The notes beneath the pieces were generated by a model, which was given only the letters and a program-made list of their open reading frames with translations, searched no databases and was not told where the DNA came from. A stretch of 64,000 nt of DNA, taken from contig NXFV01001873.1 in assembly GCA_002803225.1 (NCBI GenBank), forward strand, positions 1 to 64,000, in the 5' to 3' direction. The DNA is from Gamarada debralockiae. Taxonomy: Eukaryota; Ascomycota; Leotiomycetes; Helotiales; Hyphodiscaceae. Shown piece by piece: positions 9,980 through 21,572 of the stretch; within the stretch, counting starts at the first letter, position 1, and every line of letters begins with the position of its first letter. Made by a program: the position numbers and the translations under genes.

Positions 9980-12900
9980 TAACACAATCCCCTCACAACT
10001 TGTTCCTGCTTAGAACAGCTAGCTTTTCCGCGACGATGCTGGGAACTTAGTTCCCAATCCTGAAGCAGCCTACATCTCTGGCTAGAAGACTTTGGTACTA
10101 AAGCTTTTGCTGCGACAATCAATGATCTTACTCAACCTCTACACATCTTATCAGAAACCTTGTTTACATTTCCTGGAGCGATCTGAGGCATAAGCGACGA
10201 GAGTTAGCCAAGGACAGGGACTATCGAGGTTCACTAAACCTTGGGTGAGGAAACGGCGTAAAGATAGTACGCTGCCAGAGCAGCTAAGTTCAGACCGCGA
10301 GGACAGGGTTCGCTGAGGAGGAGCAGAGGGCAGCAAAAAGGTCTATAAAGGACGGTGGTTCTTATAAGGTGAGTTCTTTGGAGGCAGGGGCAGAGTAATA
10401 GATACGCCCTACAAGCTTTTGTTAATTATAACCCTTTCAGTCCTCTAAACATGCTAGTGTCCACAATAGTGACATTAAAAGTACAACATCTAGAGCTCAC
10501 TCACACGACCATTATCCTTGTCATTCTCCCTGAACTCCCAAAACAACCTTCTCCACCCCTCCACCTCCTCTTTTTCATCTTCCATCTTGCTATGAACTAG
10601 AAAGACCACCGGCTGAAATCATACTCTACGAACTATTTCGGGAGTCAAAGTTGAAAGGGGTGCAGGTATGGCACCTTCTGGCCACGAGCAAGAATACAAG
10701 ACAAAAGAACACCAGGACGAAACAGGAAGGTTCAAGAGCAAGCTACGGTTGAGCCATTCCCCCACTGATCCCACTGATCCCCCCGTATCTGACACTGAAA
10801 GTATATAGCACTATAGAAGATAGAACCTTAACAGATTGGGCTACTTTAAGATAGGCGCGTCGAGTGACTCGTGGCCGTATAGCAGATGGGGCCAAGGAAT
10901 GATTTCTATGTAATAGCTACAAGTAGCTAGAGGGCAACAGGAGGGGCCATAGTATATCAGAGAAGTAGCAGTTTAGTAAAAGAGGGAATAGTAGTTGTAT
11001 TGATAGCATGGATCTTGAGTACTTATACACTTGTTTTCTGAAAAGAGCTCAAAGCTTACTTCCTAAACTTTATGGCTTATAGAGCTTGTATATATATCTA
11101 GCTCGTAGTCAAGCTTCGGAGAGTTTACAGTCCGTCCTCCACTCTAACGACCGTTTACGGCCTAGTCTTGTAGCCGTATTGCCATTCCTTCAGGTGTAAC
11201 AAGAGCCTAGCTCCTGAAGTCACAGGGGCGATTTCACATGGCGATTATTACTTGAGCCAGGCTCAACATTGTGCTGAGTCAGGAACAGTCAGCGATTAGT
11301 CAGCGGTTAGTCAGCGTACAGTCAGTTGCAGAGTCAGCAGCTAGTACAGCTAGCATGTGAAGTCAGGAGCCAAGAGTGAAGGATAAGGCATATTGACCAT
11401 ACTTGGGAAAGGCAAGCTTAAGATTTTATCATATACAAGCATACAAGTACTATGGGACCTCTTTTCAACCACTATCAATACAACCACTATTGTCTCCCTT
11501 CCCCTATTGCTACTTCTTTGATATACTGTAATCCCTCCAGCTACCTTAGCTGTTACAGGAGCCTTGAAGGGAAGGTAGGAGATATTATAAATTGAAGATT
11601 TTCAAGCTTATTTTAAACTAGCTTCATATGCACTATAGTATCAGGGCCCTTATAACTATAGGCTAAAGTGAAAATCAAAGATATCCTGATGGTGAATAAT
11701 TGAGTACTAGACCTGTAAGCCCGCCCTCGAAGCAAAGTAATTCAATTCACTATGTTTTTGAGGCAAGACTGTATAGAAATAGCTTTACTCTCTATATAGC
11801 TAATAAGTATTAATTGTTAAGAGCCAAACTGCTTCCTGGCTCGTCATCGCTTTCGCGGTCTCCAACTCATCAACTAACTAAGGCTTCTAAATGCGTCCGA
11901 ACCACAATATTACTGCTACTCTGGATACTCTTATTCTGGCGACTATAGGCATCTTAGTATTTGTCTCTTTCTTGTAAATCTACATTTGTAAGCTTGGTAA
12001 GAATATCATTTCAGATTCGGAAATTTACTAAGCAGATATGATAAGGGACCAAAGGACCCCAATTTGTGGAAGACTGACTAATTCTCTATAAACGACAAAT
12101 TTGGCCGCCGCGCCAATTTGAACTTCTCCGTAGCTATTTAAGCAAAAAAGCCGTCGCTCAAGAAACTGCATATGTTTCATGGCAACTATCACCCAGAAGA
12201 ACTCCATAGTCTAATTCAAAAATGTCCAATTGATGAATTGAACGGTTAATTAATAGTCTAATTCATGAATCACTCGGTTTGATGGTCACCATGGAACACA
12301 TACCTCATCCGAACCCATAATACCAACTGATATCACTACTCCCTGACATTCAACTACTGCGAGATATGATGAGCTTCCTAAGAAGCCTGACAAAAATCAA
12401 TCTAGAGTGAATACTAGGTAGGTTGTTCAATTCGTTTCAATGTATTCAATATTCTGCAAAGCGCCTCAACTTCGTAGCAACAAACACATATCTTCGAACA
12501 ATAGCAACGACTGCCGAAATGGGTCGAACAAATTCGCAGAAGTCTGTCAAAGCTGGAAAGTACCCCTGCTCTTTGCCTCCTTGGAATATGGCTCTACCCG
12601 CCTTACCCCCAGCATCAATGAGCTGCCTGACAATGATAAGATAAAGCGACTTGCCATCCCAGCGGAACCCAAGTTCTTCCATTCTTCCAATTCAGCCCAC
12701 AGTCTCCACTACAGTTTACTGGTCTGGAAGAGGCCCATGTTTCAAATAATCTTTAGCAAGTCCCCCAAAAAGATGTATTGCATGTCACTGGCCACTGTGA
12801 GTGCCTGGCAGAGCTCTGTTTTGTAATGAGAATCAGATGAATGAGAATAACCAGCACTTGGTTGACAAAGCGGCTATCAAAAAGCACCAAGGGGTGCAGT

Positions 12901-13200
12901 AGCTCGTGGAACAGTCAAAACTACAACCGATTCGTAACTTCTCAACATAACACAAAATCAAAAATCTTAAGAGATAATTTTGTTCGCCGCAATTAGTTCT
13001 ATATCTCATTATGCTTTTTATGTGTTTGGACGTTGTGGTCATGGTGCAGGAGGACTGATAAGGTTTTCCGCTGTTCCACGAACTACCGTACCCCCTGGTG
13101 AAGCTTCTAGATCGATTTGACTTTTTAAAGGGCCTGGATGTCCGCTTTCAATTTAATCTATAAAAATTAAAAATTTTCACGTATAAAGGCGTCTCCCTTG
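9980..13200. other. Gene-poor interval, probable LTR or solo-LTR debris
   Basis: No supported coding gene. Short overlapping ORFs at 12,423-12,826 on both strands lack motifs. Imperfect GTCAGCG-type repeats occur at about 11,285-11,340. TAGTATCAGGGCCC near 11,638-11,651 resembles a tRNA-primed primer-binding site, and the preceding several hundred bases could be an LTR, but I could not pair it with a second copy. Confidence 0.4.
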
Positions 13201-13825
13201 TACAATCACGTGCCGGAAGTAAAGGCACGATTTTTGTATGGGAAAACAGCACTTTGACTTTAAATAACTATAACTTTAAATAGTAACAATATATACTCAA
13301 AAGTTAAAATGAGTATTATTATTTAACTACTTAATTCTATATATTATTAATTCTAGAAAATAATAAGCTATATATCTTTTATAATCATCTATTGAAAAGC
13401 AAGTGATTTTTTGATGCTCCTGAAATTTACTAACAAATCTTGGATTTCGCACAAAAACTTAAGAGATTTGATTATAACCTATTAATATACTATCAAGTAT
13501 TCCGATTTAAAAATTTAAAACATAAGTATAGATTTACTATAAGTTTATTTTTATATATAAAGTTTTTAAATTAGAAGTACTATTAAAGGGCATCCTACGA
13601 CGAGAGTAAGCTAAGACCAAGGAAGAAACCCTTGATACGTTGATGGAGAGCATGCCTCGAAGAATAGCGGAAATGATGAAGAACGAGAAAGATCAACAAA
13701 GTATTAATAGAGCTTCTGATTGATATAATTTTCACTTGAATTGAGTGCGTTTTAGTTGATATATATGCCTCTGAATCGAAGGGTAGGTTTTATGGCCGTG
13801 CCTTCACTTCCAGCACGTGATTGTA
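13201..13825 (+). mobile_element. Tc1/mariner-type relic with ~31 bp TIRs and TA flanks
   Basis: The left end TACAATCACGTGCCGGAAGT (from 13,201) and the right end read in reverse (ending 13,825) match over about 29 bases with two differences, both transitions. The TA at each outer edge fits a Tc1/mariner TA duplication. The interior (about 13,250-13,580) is extremely AT-rich. Near the right end, codons in one frame read AKTKEETLDTLMESMPRRIA (about 13,588-13,660). This resembles the C-terminal SMPRR motif of fungal Tc1/Fot1-like transposases, so the element is a deleted, mutated descendant of an autonomous copy. Confidence 0.7.
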
Positions 13826-14223
13826 CCTATGCCCGAAAAGGATTTGTACTGATGACTGTACAGTACAACGAAACATTACGCCGGCAAAGGGACCTTTGTG
13901 GTGGCTAGAGCTAGAGATAAATTGAACGGTAGATATGATTGGGAATTGGGATAGAGAGTAGGGTTTGATGGATCCGGTTTCTCCACAATTACTTGCACAT
14001 TTGGAGGCTTTACTGATTAATGGCTGGTATTATGGGGCTGAACTTCGCAGGAGTTCATGGTTAAGAAAGATGGCTGCTTACGCAGATATCTTACTGCCAT
14101 GAAATTTCCATTCTGGACGGTCGTGGTGAATCAGGATTTCATAGAAAGCAAGAAATAGTAGTTCTTTTTGTACCGCACAATGCGATAGAGGACATGAAGC
14201 CTATAACAAGAGTGGACTCAGAA
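13826..14223. other. Non-coding interval
   Basis: I see no gene, RNA or clear repeat. Confidence 0.4.
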
Positions 14224-14905
14224 GTTTCTTTACACATCTCATTTTCCGTTACGGCAGATGCTCCATCCGAATACTAAAGACTAGTCAATCATACGATTTG
14301 ATCCCAGGAGTAGTTTCGCTGCACATCTCTTTTTCCGCCAAAGCGTTACGCTGCTGTTAGTCCCCCCTTTCCATGCTAATTGGCCAGCTTATCATTCATT
14401 TCCCAGTAATCAGAGTTACTCAGAAAGACTTTCGTGAAGACATGAACTAACGCAACCATTCTCGATTACCTGAGTTCGTAGCATCTGAAAGTGATCCTAT
14501 CTTACGATCGGCAAATTATAGGCTGGGAAAAGAAATACCTGAGGCGGTAGATATGCAACGAAACCAGGGCTCCTTCTGTCTTGTCGCGTGCTTAGATTAT
14601 TCCTGACTCACCAGCAGTGAAATAGCCAAAGAAAACACCGACGTGCAACGAAAAGCTCTGAATGGGGGATCTCTCGGATTATTGGCTGACCCTGAGCGGG
14701 GAGAAGAAATAGTCGACAAACATAGATGTGCTACGAAAAGGGCTTCTTCTGCTCTCTCCCCACCTTATTGGACTATTACTGAGAGCAGTTAAAGAATAGC
14801 CGGCGCTGTAGATGTGCAACGAAAGTCCTGAGAGGAGGTAAGAGCTCGATGGGCTGAAAAGGGGACACTAGCGGAGTGCTTAGTGCTCAGATATGCAACG
14901 AAAAC
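14224..14905. repeat. Array of diverged ~85 bp units (GATGTGCAACGAAA motif)
   Basis: The motif AT(A/G)TGCAACGAAA or a close variant recurs at about 14,551, 14,641, 14,726, 14,812 and 14,891, a spacing of 79-90 bp. Two further copies in inverse orientation (CACATCT...TTTTCCG) lie near 14,233 and 14,322, again about 90 bp apart. Sequence between motifs is only weakly conserved. The array ends roughly 140 bp before the stop-codon end of the downstream esterase gene. Confidence 0.6.
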
Positions 14906-15042
14906 CTCAAAGCTGGAGGTTCTCGGGTGACTTGCTGCATGGAAAAGCTCTCAAACCGAAGATTTTAACTTGGAGGGGCGTCATCACAAGCTGGCAGGAG
15001 GGAAGAGCCAAATGTGGATACAAATGTCTTACATTGCATCTC

Positions 15043-16479
15043 CTAAGCACCATCTATCCGCTCTCTAATCCTCTCAACAATGGTCTTCAACCCCTTCTGT
15101 CTCTCCTCCCTCGGACTACTCAAAAACAGCGCCGCAACAGGCCAAGCATGAATGCCTCCTTTCTCCTCCTGAGCTTCGACCCTTACCTCTGCCTTCTCCA
15201 GCAACGCAACCAAATCTCTGATCTCTGGCGCAAACACTTCTTCGGCACCGTACGTAATAAAGAATCCCTTGGAGGGACTGGCTTTCCGCCACCAGGAGAT
15301 ATCTTTGCATTTACCGGGTGATATGAGAGGGTCATGCAGCGAAATCTTGTTCCTGGCGTATTGGTGCGCGTAGTGGTGGAGATTCGTGACATCGAGGTAA
15401 TCGCTCGGCGTATTTTTGTCCTTTGACGAGACGAGCGTGACCCAGGGCGATATCAGGACTGCCATTCCTGGCACTAAATTTTGCTCAACCGCTGAAGTCG
15501 AGCCGTTGAGCTTGGCTTTGCTGGCATTCGCCAAATGCAGCAGAAGAGAAAGAATCAACGTTGCACCAGCGGAGTCGCCACTGACGCAGATATTCGAGTG
15601 GTCGTGGGTGATAGAAAGAACATGTTTGTAGCCTGCGATTGCTTGGTGGAGTTGCACTGGGTAGGATTTATCAGGGACGAGAGTGTATTCGAGGGCGAAA
15701 ATGGCGGGGTTGCGATAGCCGGAGGTTTTGAGGAGAGATAGCCAGGCGAGGAGGAATTCGAGATAGAAATAGCTAGAGCCCATGGAGAAACCGCCACCTG
15801 AGGATTATCAGTAGGCATATTTGGATGATGGCAAGTGATTCTACCGTGGGCGTAGTAAATGACAATATCTGGCAGCTGAGATTGGTCTTCGATAATCCAA
15901 AGGCCAGTGAAATCACTCTGCAAATAGTGAGCAGGAATTCAGGTACATGGCATAGGGAAATCGTGCCTTCTTTACTTCCCGCCACTTAATTGGCGATCGT
16001 AGGTATCCATGACGAAGCATTCGGAATCTCATAAATGGCAAAGAGACTGGTTTCGAGAAGAAAACTCTTCCAATATTGGCGGGAATGGAAGCAAATGCAT
16101 AACGAACACATCTAACGACGATATCTTCAAACCATGATGCTTGTTGCAAGAATGGATTCCGATATTTGTGGCTGATGAGGAGATGATCGTAGATAAATCC
16201 CAGGGGTAATTTGACGACTGAAGATCGTCAGTTGGATATCATGTGGCAAGGAGACGTGTTTGCCATTGGGTCCCAGCAAGACACCTTGTCTAACTCATTA
16301 AAACAAATCCAAATTTGAAATGTAGAGAGAGTAGAGAATGGGATTACCGTACGCAGAAATGGTAATGCTTGTAAGCCACAGCTCAGGGTTCGGAAGAAGC
16401 CAACTTGTATGATCAATTGAGGTGCCAAAAAGAACAGGAAGACGAAGCAATCGAGCCAGGAGACCTGCCCCAGGATCAT
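15043..16479 (-). CDS. HSL-type alpha/beta-hydrolase (esterase/lipase), four exons
   Basis: Exons on the minus strand: 16,353-16,479, 15,976-16,217, 15,845-15,917 and 15,043-15,797 (398 aa); all junctions keep frame and have GT-AG borders. The introns are 135, 58 and 47 bp. An N-terminal hydrophobic segment (CFVFLFFLAPQLIIQVGFF) suggests membrane or ER anchoring. The oxyanion-hole motif HGGGF (about 147-151) is built across the last intron. The nucleophile elbow is GDSAGA (Ser about 223) and the C-terminal GGIHAW supplies the catalytic His (about 364). These are hallmarks of the hormone-sensitive-lipase family (alpha/beta-hydrolase fold 3), which includes fungal steryl-acetate and arylacetyl hydrolases; the substrate cannot be told. 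The start at 16,479 gives the hydrophobic leader; an overlapping ATG at 16,495 is in another frame. Confidence 0.85.
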
Positions 16480-17043
16480 GATTCATACAAAACACTGATT
16501 GCGATTCAAATCCTCATAGCGCAATCATTTGGAGGGATATCGGTGAATGAACACGGATCAGTCGAGAAATTCGAGTGACCTGATGTTGAGGGAGTCGCTT
16601 AGTCATCGACTGTTTTAGTACTCGCCCCCCTGAAGAAGCTTCAGAGAATTGCTGATGCCGTTCCGCGGCTTCCATCAAATTTCCAAAACATTTCTTGCTA
16701 CCAGAACCTCACATTTTACCTAAATATTGTAACAGCAAGAAGAAACAAACAATTTCTACTGCTGCCACGAGAAAATTCTACATCACGTGGCCAATTTAAG
16801 GTTGGCACTAGGAAATAGTAAGCTTTGCCGATTCTGACATCGCGACATCTTCAAAATTTCAGCACCCGGGGTGAGTTAGTTGTTACTCACCATCATGAAT
16901 TCTGCCACATAAGTTGGTCCTTTCGCGACTCCAAGCGCGCAATCGGTCTTTTCAATTCCGCTTCCACAACATTCCTGGAATGAGACACGCGTTGTATTAG
17001 CCCTCGTCGATACGGAAATTCGCTCTTACGGCAACTCTCCAGG
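16480..17043. promoter_or_regulatory. Divergent intergenic region between esterase and RING gene
   Basis: About 560 bp separates the two divergent start codons and should hold both promoters. No obvious TATA box or shared operator was recognised. Confidence 0.4.
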
Positions 17044-20000
17044 ATGTCTGCACCTGCCACCACAGCAGCTCAAGCTGAGCTCATCAGGTTTGTTCATCTT
17101 CCGCCGGTATCTGGAGGACCCTTTACTGATACTGGCTCAGCTCCCTCTCTCAAGACGACATTCCGATCAAGCTTCGATGCGCAATCTGCAGCAGATTAGC
17201 TGTGAACGCGTTCCGGCTGCCGTGCTGCGATCAATCGATATGCGAAACTTGTAAGTACCACTTCAGCTTCAGACTCCGACTATCAAAATACTGATAGCGA
17301 GATAGGCCAGTCAACTCTACCCTCTACATGTCCCGTCTGCGAGCATAGCCCGGTTGCATCGGAAGACTGCAAACCTCACAAATCATTGCGAACAACTATT
17401 AAGGTCTTTCTGCGAACGGAGGAGAAGAAACGGGAGGCTTTCAGATTGAAAGAAGCCAAGGATACACCTCCAGCCACACCTGTTGAACTAGAGCCCACTC
17501 CGGCTGCTGTTCCAACTCCTCTTTCCCCGGCAGCTCCCCTCGCGAACGATGTCGCCGCAGGAGAAATCAAATCCGAACAGTCGCCTGTCGCAGATTTCGC
17601 CGAAGCTGCGCCTGCGAACCCTGAAGATGTTGAACAACTGCAAGAGGCGCAAAAGGACATCCCTCAACCATCAATAGAGGTATTATCTCTGCGGACACAG
17701 TCATGATGCATCAAGCTAACTTTATTTGAAGGAGATTGCACCTGGTCAAGAGCCAACAGTGGACACCGATGCTAACCCAGCAGGAGATGATACTACGGGA
17801 GATGAGGAAGGACAAAAAGACTTGACCGAGAGGAATACTAGTGTTCAGCCGACTGAAGAGGCGTCACAAACACCTGCTTTTGGTACTGGTTTCGGTTTCG
17901 ATAGCAGTGCCGTTGCAGGATTTCCAGGAAGCATGGGATTTGGTGGTGATATGAGTCAGATGCAGATGATGATGGCTATGCAGAATGGCATGGCCCCAAA
18001 CGCTTTTGGCAACTTTTCGATGATAGGTATGTGCCGTCCATAATGACATAATAAGCAAATTTAACAATGTACTAGGAATGCCTGGAATGAACATGGATCC
18101 TATGATGATGCAGAACATGTTTATGAATGGTGGATTTGGTGCGGGCATGGGCATGAACGGCATGAACATGGGCGGCATGGGTATGGGAGGATTCGATGGT
18201 GGAGTTGGTGGCGGCTTCAATAATGGATGGAACGGTCAACAATCATGGAATGTCGGTCCAGATAATTTCAATCATCCAAATGCAGCAGGCATGGGTCCCG
18301 GTGATTATGGAGCAAATAACTCTGGATACGCCCCTCATGCTGCAGGATATAACCAAGGTAATTATGGACGTGGAAACCATTACAATGACTACCAGAACAA
18401 CAGCTTTGGCTACCGAGGTCGAGGTAGAGGCCGTGGTGGCTACGGTCGTTATGGGTATGGTTCACATGAAGCCTCCTCACAACAGTATCTTCAGCAGTTC
18501 GGCACAGGAAACCAATCCAATGGACCAATTAGTGAGGCAGGATCGATCCCAACCGGTCCCAAGGCCGATGCTACCCCTGCTGGTAACGTTGATGAGTTTG
18601 GCAGAGAGATTCGTCAGACCTCAGAAGCGAAAGAAACACCAACCGAGTCGACTGAAATGCCTAAGGGCGACATCACACCTGCACCAGGAACCGCAGTGAA
18701 CAGTGATGGAGTTCAGGCCAATACAGACCAACCATCAGCAGATGTTGAAACAGAAGCAGCTGATCCTACTATCCTAAAACCGATCCAGACTCTTGACGAG
18801 GTTCAAGTGCCTTTTGCGTCAGGCAACCACAATGGCTACCCTAACAATTCATACCCATCCCGCGGAGGATTCTTTCATGGACGTGGAGGCAGCTTTGGAG
18901 CGATGCAACCTCCCGTAAAGCCAGTTGATGTACCGATCAATGCGCCAACCGGACCAAAGGCTATGCGCGAGGGACTGCCCAATACAAGTATTCTCAATTT
19001 GCGTGGACGAGGATTTCCAATCGCTGGCTCAGCTGGGTACAGGGTCAATGGAAGCACGAGTGTCGCTCCTGACCCTGCCGAAAAGGATGACAAAGAGAAA
19101 GAGAGAAGTAGATCAAAGTCCAGAGAACGATCCCGGTCACGCGACAGAAAGCGAAGCAGGAGCAGGGAGAGACGTCACAGACATAGGCACCGATCCACCT
19201 CTCTCTCCGAAGACGAGAGAGAGACCGAACGTCGCAGACATCGCAGAAAGGAACGCCGTCGCCGGCGCGAGGAAGAAGGAGATGATCGTGACGATACCGG
19301 TTCTGGAGAGAAGACTGTTGATGAAGGAAAGGGAGAAATCGACGAAGATCGCTCACGATCAGCTTCGCCTTCCGATTCTAAACGCTCGAGCCACCGAAAT
19401 CGCCGAGACAGAGACAAGTACCGCGAGCGGGAGCGAGACAGTGATCGAGAGCACAGATCGTCCCACAAACACCGCTCAAGCCACCGCTCTCATCGTGAGG
19501 ATAGATCCCGAAGCAGAGATCGTGAGCGAGACCGTGAGCATCGCCATCGTCACAGTCGTCGCGGATCCGAAGCTCCCGACGAGAAGGTCGACAAAGCAGA
19601 GAGTTCGGTCCCTCCCACTCCAGTCGAAGCCGAACCCCCACGCAGATCCTCAATTATATCGAACGGCACGAACGGCATCGAAATCAAAGGCGCCGGCACC
19701 CGCCGCAAGAACGCCCTCGAAGAAATCGTTATCCCGACTGGACCACGCTCCTCCCGCGATCGCCAACAGGAAAAGCAACACTCTACATCTCGTCACCGCG
19801 AAGATGAAGATCATCATCGTTCTCGGAATCGAGAGTCGGAGAAGGATCGCGCGAAGGAGAAAGATCGTCCCAAACCTACTCCGCCTACTGCACCAGCTGT
19901 CAAGAATCCTCACGAAGAGGAAAGAGAGGCGCGGAATAGGGAGCGCTTGCTCAAAGAGGCGCAGCGTATGGCTGGTTTAACTGGCTTGGCTGGTGCTGGT

Positions 20001-20144
20001 AGTCGGAAGCGAAGCCGTGATGATGACGAGGATGTTGCTAGTAGGAGGGGCAAGAAGAAAGGACGACGAGGCGGTGGGGTGGAGGAGAGTGATGAGGCGC
20101 GGATTGCGAGGTTGGAGGCTGAGAGGGAGAGTGCAAGATGGTGA
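17044..20144 (+). CDS. RING-finger protein with Gly/Met-rich and RS-rich C-terminal half, five exons
   Basis: Exons 17,044-17,087, 17,141-17,250, 17,306-17,679, 17,732-18,026 and 18,076-20,144 give 963 aa with all junctions in frame. The first three exons assemble a RING: CAIC (28-31), LPCCDQSICETC (about 41-52) and CPVC (60-63), then a conserved basic LRTTIKVFLRTEEKK. The cysteine pattern is closest to the RING/U-box of the Mpe1/RBBP6 cleavage-and-polyadenylation family, but the DWNN domain and CCHC knuckle of Mpe1 are absent. The middle is Met/Gly/Asn-rich with RGRGRG repeats. A long Arg/Ser/Asp/His-rich tract (about 615-775) resembles SR-protein tails. Likely a nuclear ubiquitin ligase connected to RNA processing; that role is inferred. 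The fifth exon has dense antisense ORFs that are compositional shadows. Confidence 0.85.
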
Positions 20145-21192
20145 TCACTCACAGGCGACTTTCAAACATTTCTCTGGGAGCTGTGTATTTTTATTTCAGA
20201 TAGGGGTGCGCTTGCTGAGCATGATAGAAGGCGCTATGTATGGAGAGTCATAGGGAGGGGTTTGATTTGCTTATGGAGTGGGTGGCTGCTTTGAGATTAA
20301 AAGCATGAGTTGCCTGGAGAGGGGCTTTGTACATCACATTACACACGATGCTTAGGCAGGTAGCATATATGCGAAGGCCTATATTTCTGAAGTCCCCTTT
20401 TGTTTATGCCATTTCCTTTTTGATGAAGTTGCTCCCGTGAAGTGAAGTGCAGGAGAGAGAAGCGAACGCCGTTGCCAAAATGCCCTTGAACAAAGTGTTC
20501 CACCATTGCTTCTGGAATACATTGCGGAAGATATGGTTTGGAATTCCCCTCAAGTAAAGGCACCGGTGAGGTTGATGAAATTGACTGAGATTGAAAGCCG
20601 CTCGCTGCTCCGATGAAGTGAAGTGCCGAAGAGATGAGAACGAGTGCCATCGCCAATTCAAAATTTACATCAGAACATGGAGGTTCCGGAAGTTGTCAAA
20701 GGAGAAACGAAAAAATCCGTCGAATTCGCTTTGAATTGGTGGAGCTTGGAGTTGTTCGTGCTGTTCCGCTGAAGTGAAATCTGCAAACGAAGTCGAATTT
20801 ATCTTGAATCAAGTGTTCCACCATCCCATCTCGCATCCGTTACAGAACCTCGCGATCCCAGATTCTGTCGGGGCAAATGAACCGTCGATGTTATTTTGAT
20901 TTGATTCAGCTGTAGAGGGAGCGTCGTTGAGAGATGCTGGAGCTGGCGAAGGAGCGAAGTTGGTCGCTGCTGCAGATAAAGGGAGCAGTCCTTCCCATCC
21001 TATGGCCGTGTCTAAGGTGTCTTGCAAAATCGCTGGTGGGCGAAACCGAAAGTTACCAAGATTGGTCGTATACTTCGGCCTCGTTTTCGAAGCTTCGAAA
21101 TCGATAGACTGATTTGCCGATGTTGTTCTGAAAGTGCTGTTGATCGAGTCTCGTATAACTATGACTGCTCAAATAGATCAGAGTGCTGTGCT
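20145..21192. other. Intergenic region with a weak long-period repeat
   Basis: GAAGTGAAGTGC or a near match recurs at about 20,437, 20,612 and 20,767, and TGTTCCACCAT at about 20,497 and 20,815. This suggests two or three diverged units of ~155-175 bp. Minus-strand ORFs across it (for example 20,404-20,661 and 20,809-21,027) have no known motif and may simply be read through the repeat. Confidence 0.4.
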
Positions 21193-21572
21193 TCAGAAAG
21201 ATTCGAATGAATAGTATTGAAACTTGCTTTGGGTACGGTTACACAGCGATGCGTCGAGTGACGACTGTACGCAAAGGGATGTTGTAGCCATGGCGTTCTT
21301 TGGCAAGGTAGTCGAGGCTGCTACTGAAAGTCATGAACCTTTCTTCAATCGAGAGGAGAATTGGACTCACCTTCAGGTCCATACCCATGCTTCTTTTCCA
21401 TGTGTGTCCTCAACCTCCCCTTCCTCTTGACGGTGTATCCGCAGCCAGGCACTGGGCAGGTCTTGGCGGGTTTGTGACTCTCTTCCTGGTGTCGCTCCAT
21501 ATCTGGTCGTCTGTTGAAGTCTTTATTACATCCAGAGTGGCTGCAACCGACTCTTCTCTTTGAGGATGCCAT
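21193..21572 (-). CDS. Small two-finger C2H2 protein, two exons
   Basis: Exons 21,371-21,572 and 21,193-21,323 on the minus strand, joined over a 47 bp GT-AG intron (phase 1), give 110 aa. The first exon encodes two C2H2 fingers: CSHSGCNKDF...H...H (about 10-32) and CPVPGCGYTVKRKGRLRTHM...H. Both have a CxxxxC spacing and a RHxxExH-type end. The short second exon is Ser/Thr-rich with no domain. Small fungal proteins like this are usually annotated as hypothetical zinc fingers; DNA binding is plausible but untested. It is related in layout to the gene at 24,365-24,952. Confidence 0.6.

Noticed and set aside
12423..12826. Overlapping ORFs of 73-128 codons on both strands
   Set aside because: No domain, signal peptide or splice partner; open frames of this length are expected by chance.
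15913..16149. Alternative 31 bp intron in the esterase gene (15,916-15,946)
   Set aside because: It is shorter than other introns here; the 58 bp intron 15,918-15,975 has a better donor and branch site and keeps frame.
18875..20253. Long ORFs on both strands overlapping the last exon of the RING gene
   Set aside because: They arise from the repetitive Arg/Ser codons of the RS domain; the spliced plus-strand frame has the RING and explains the region.
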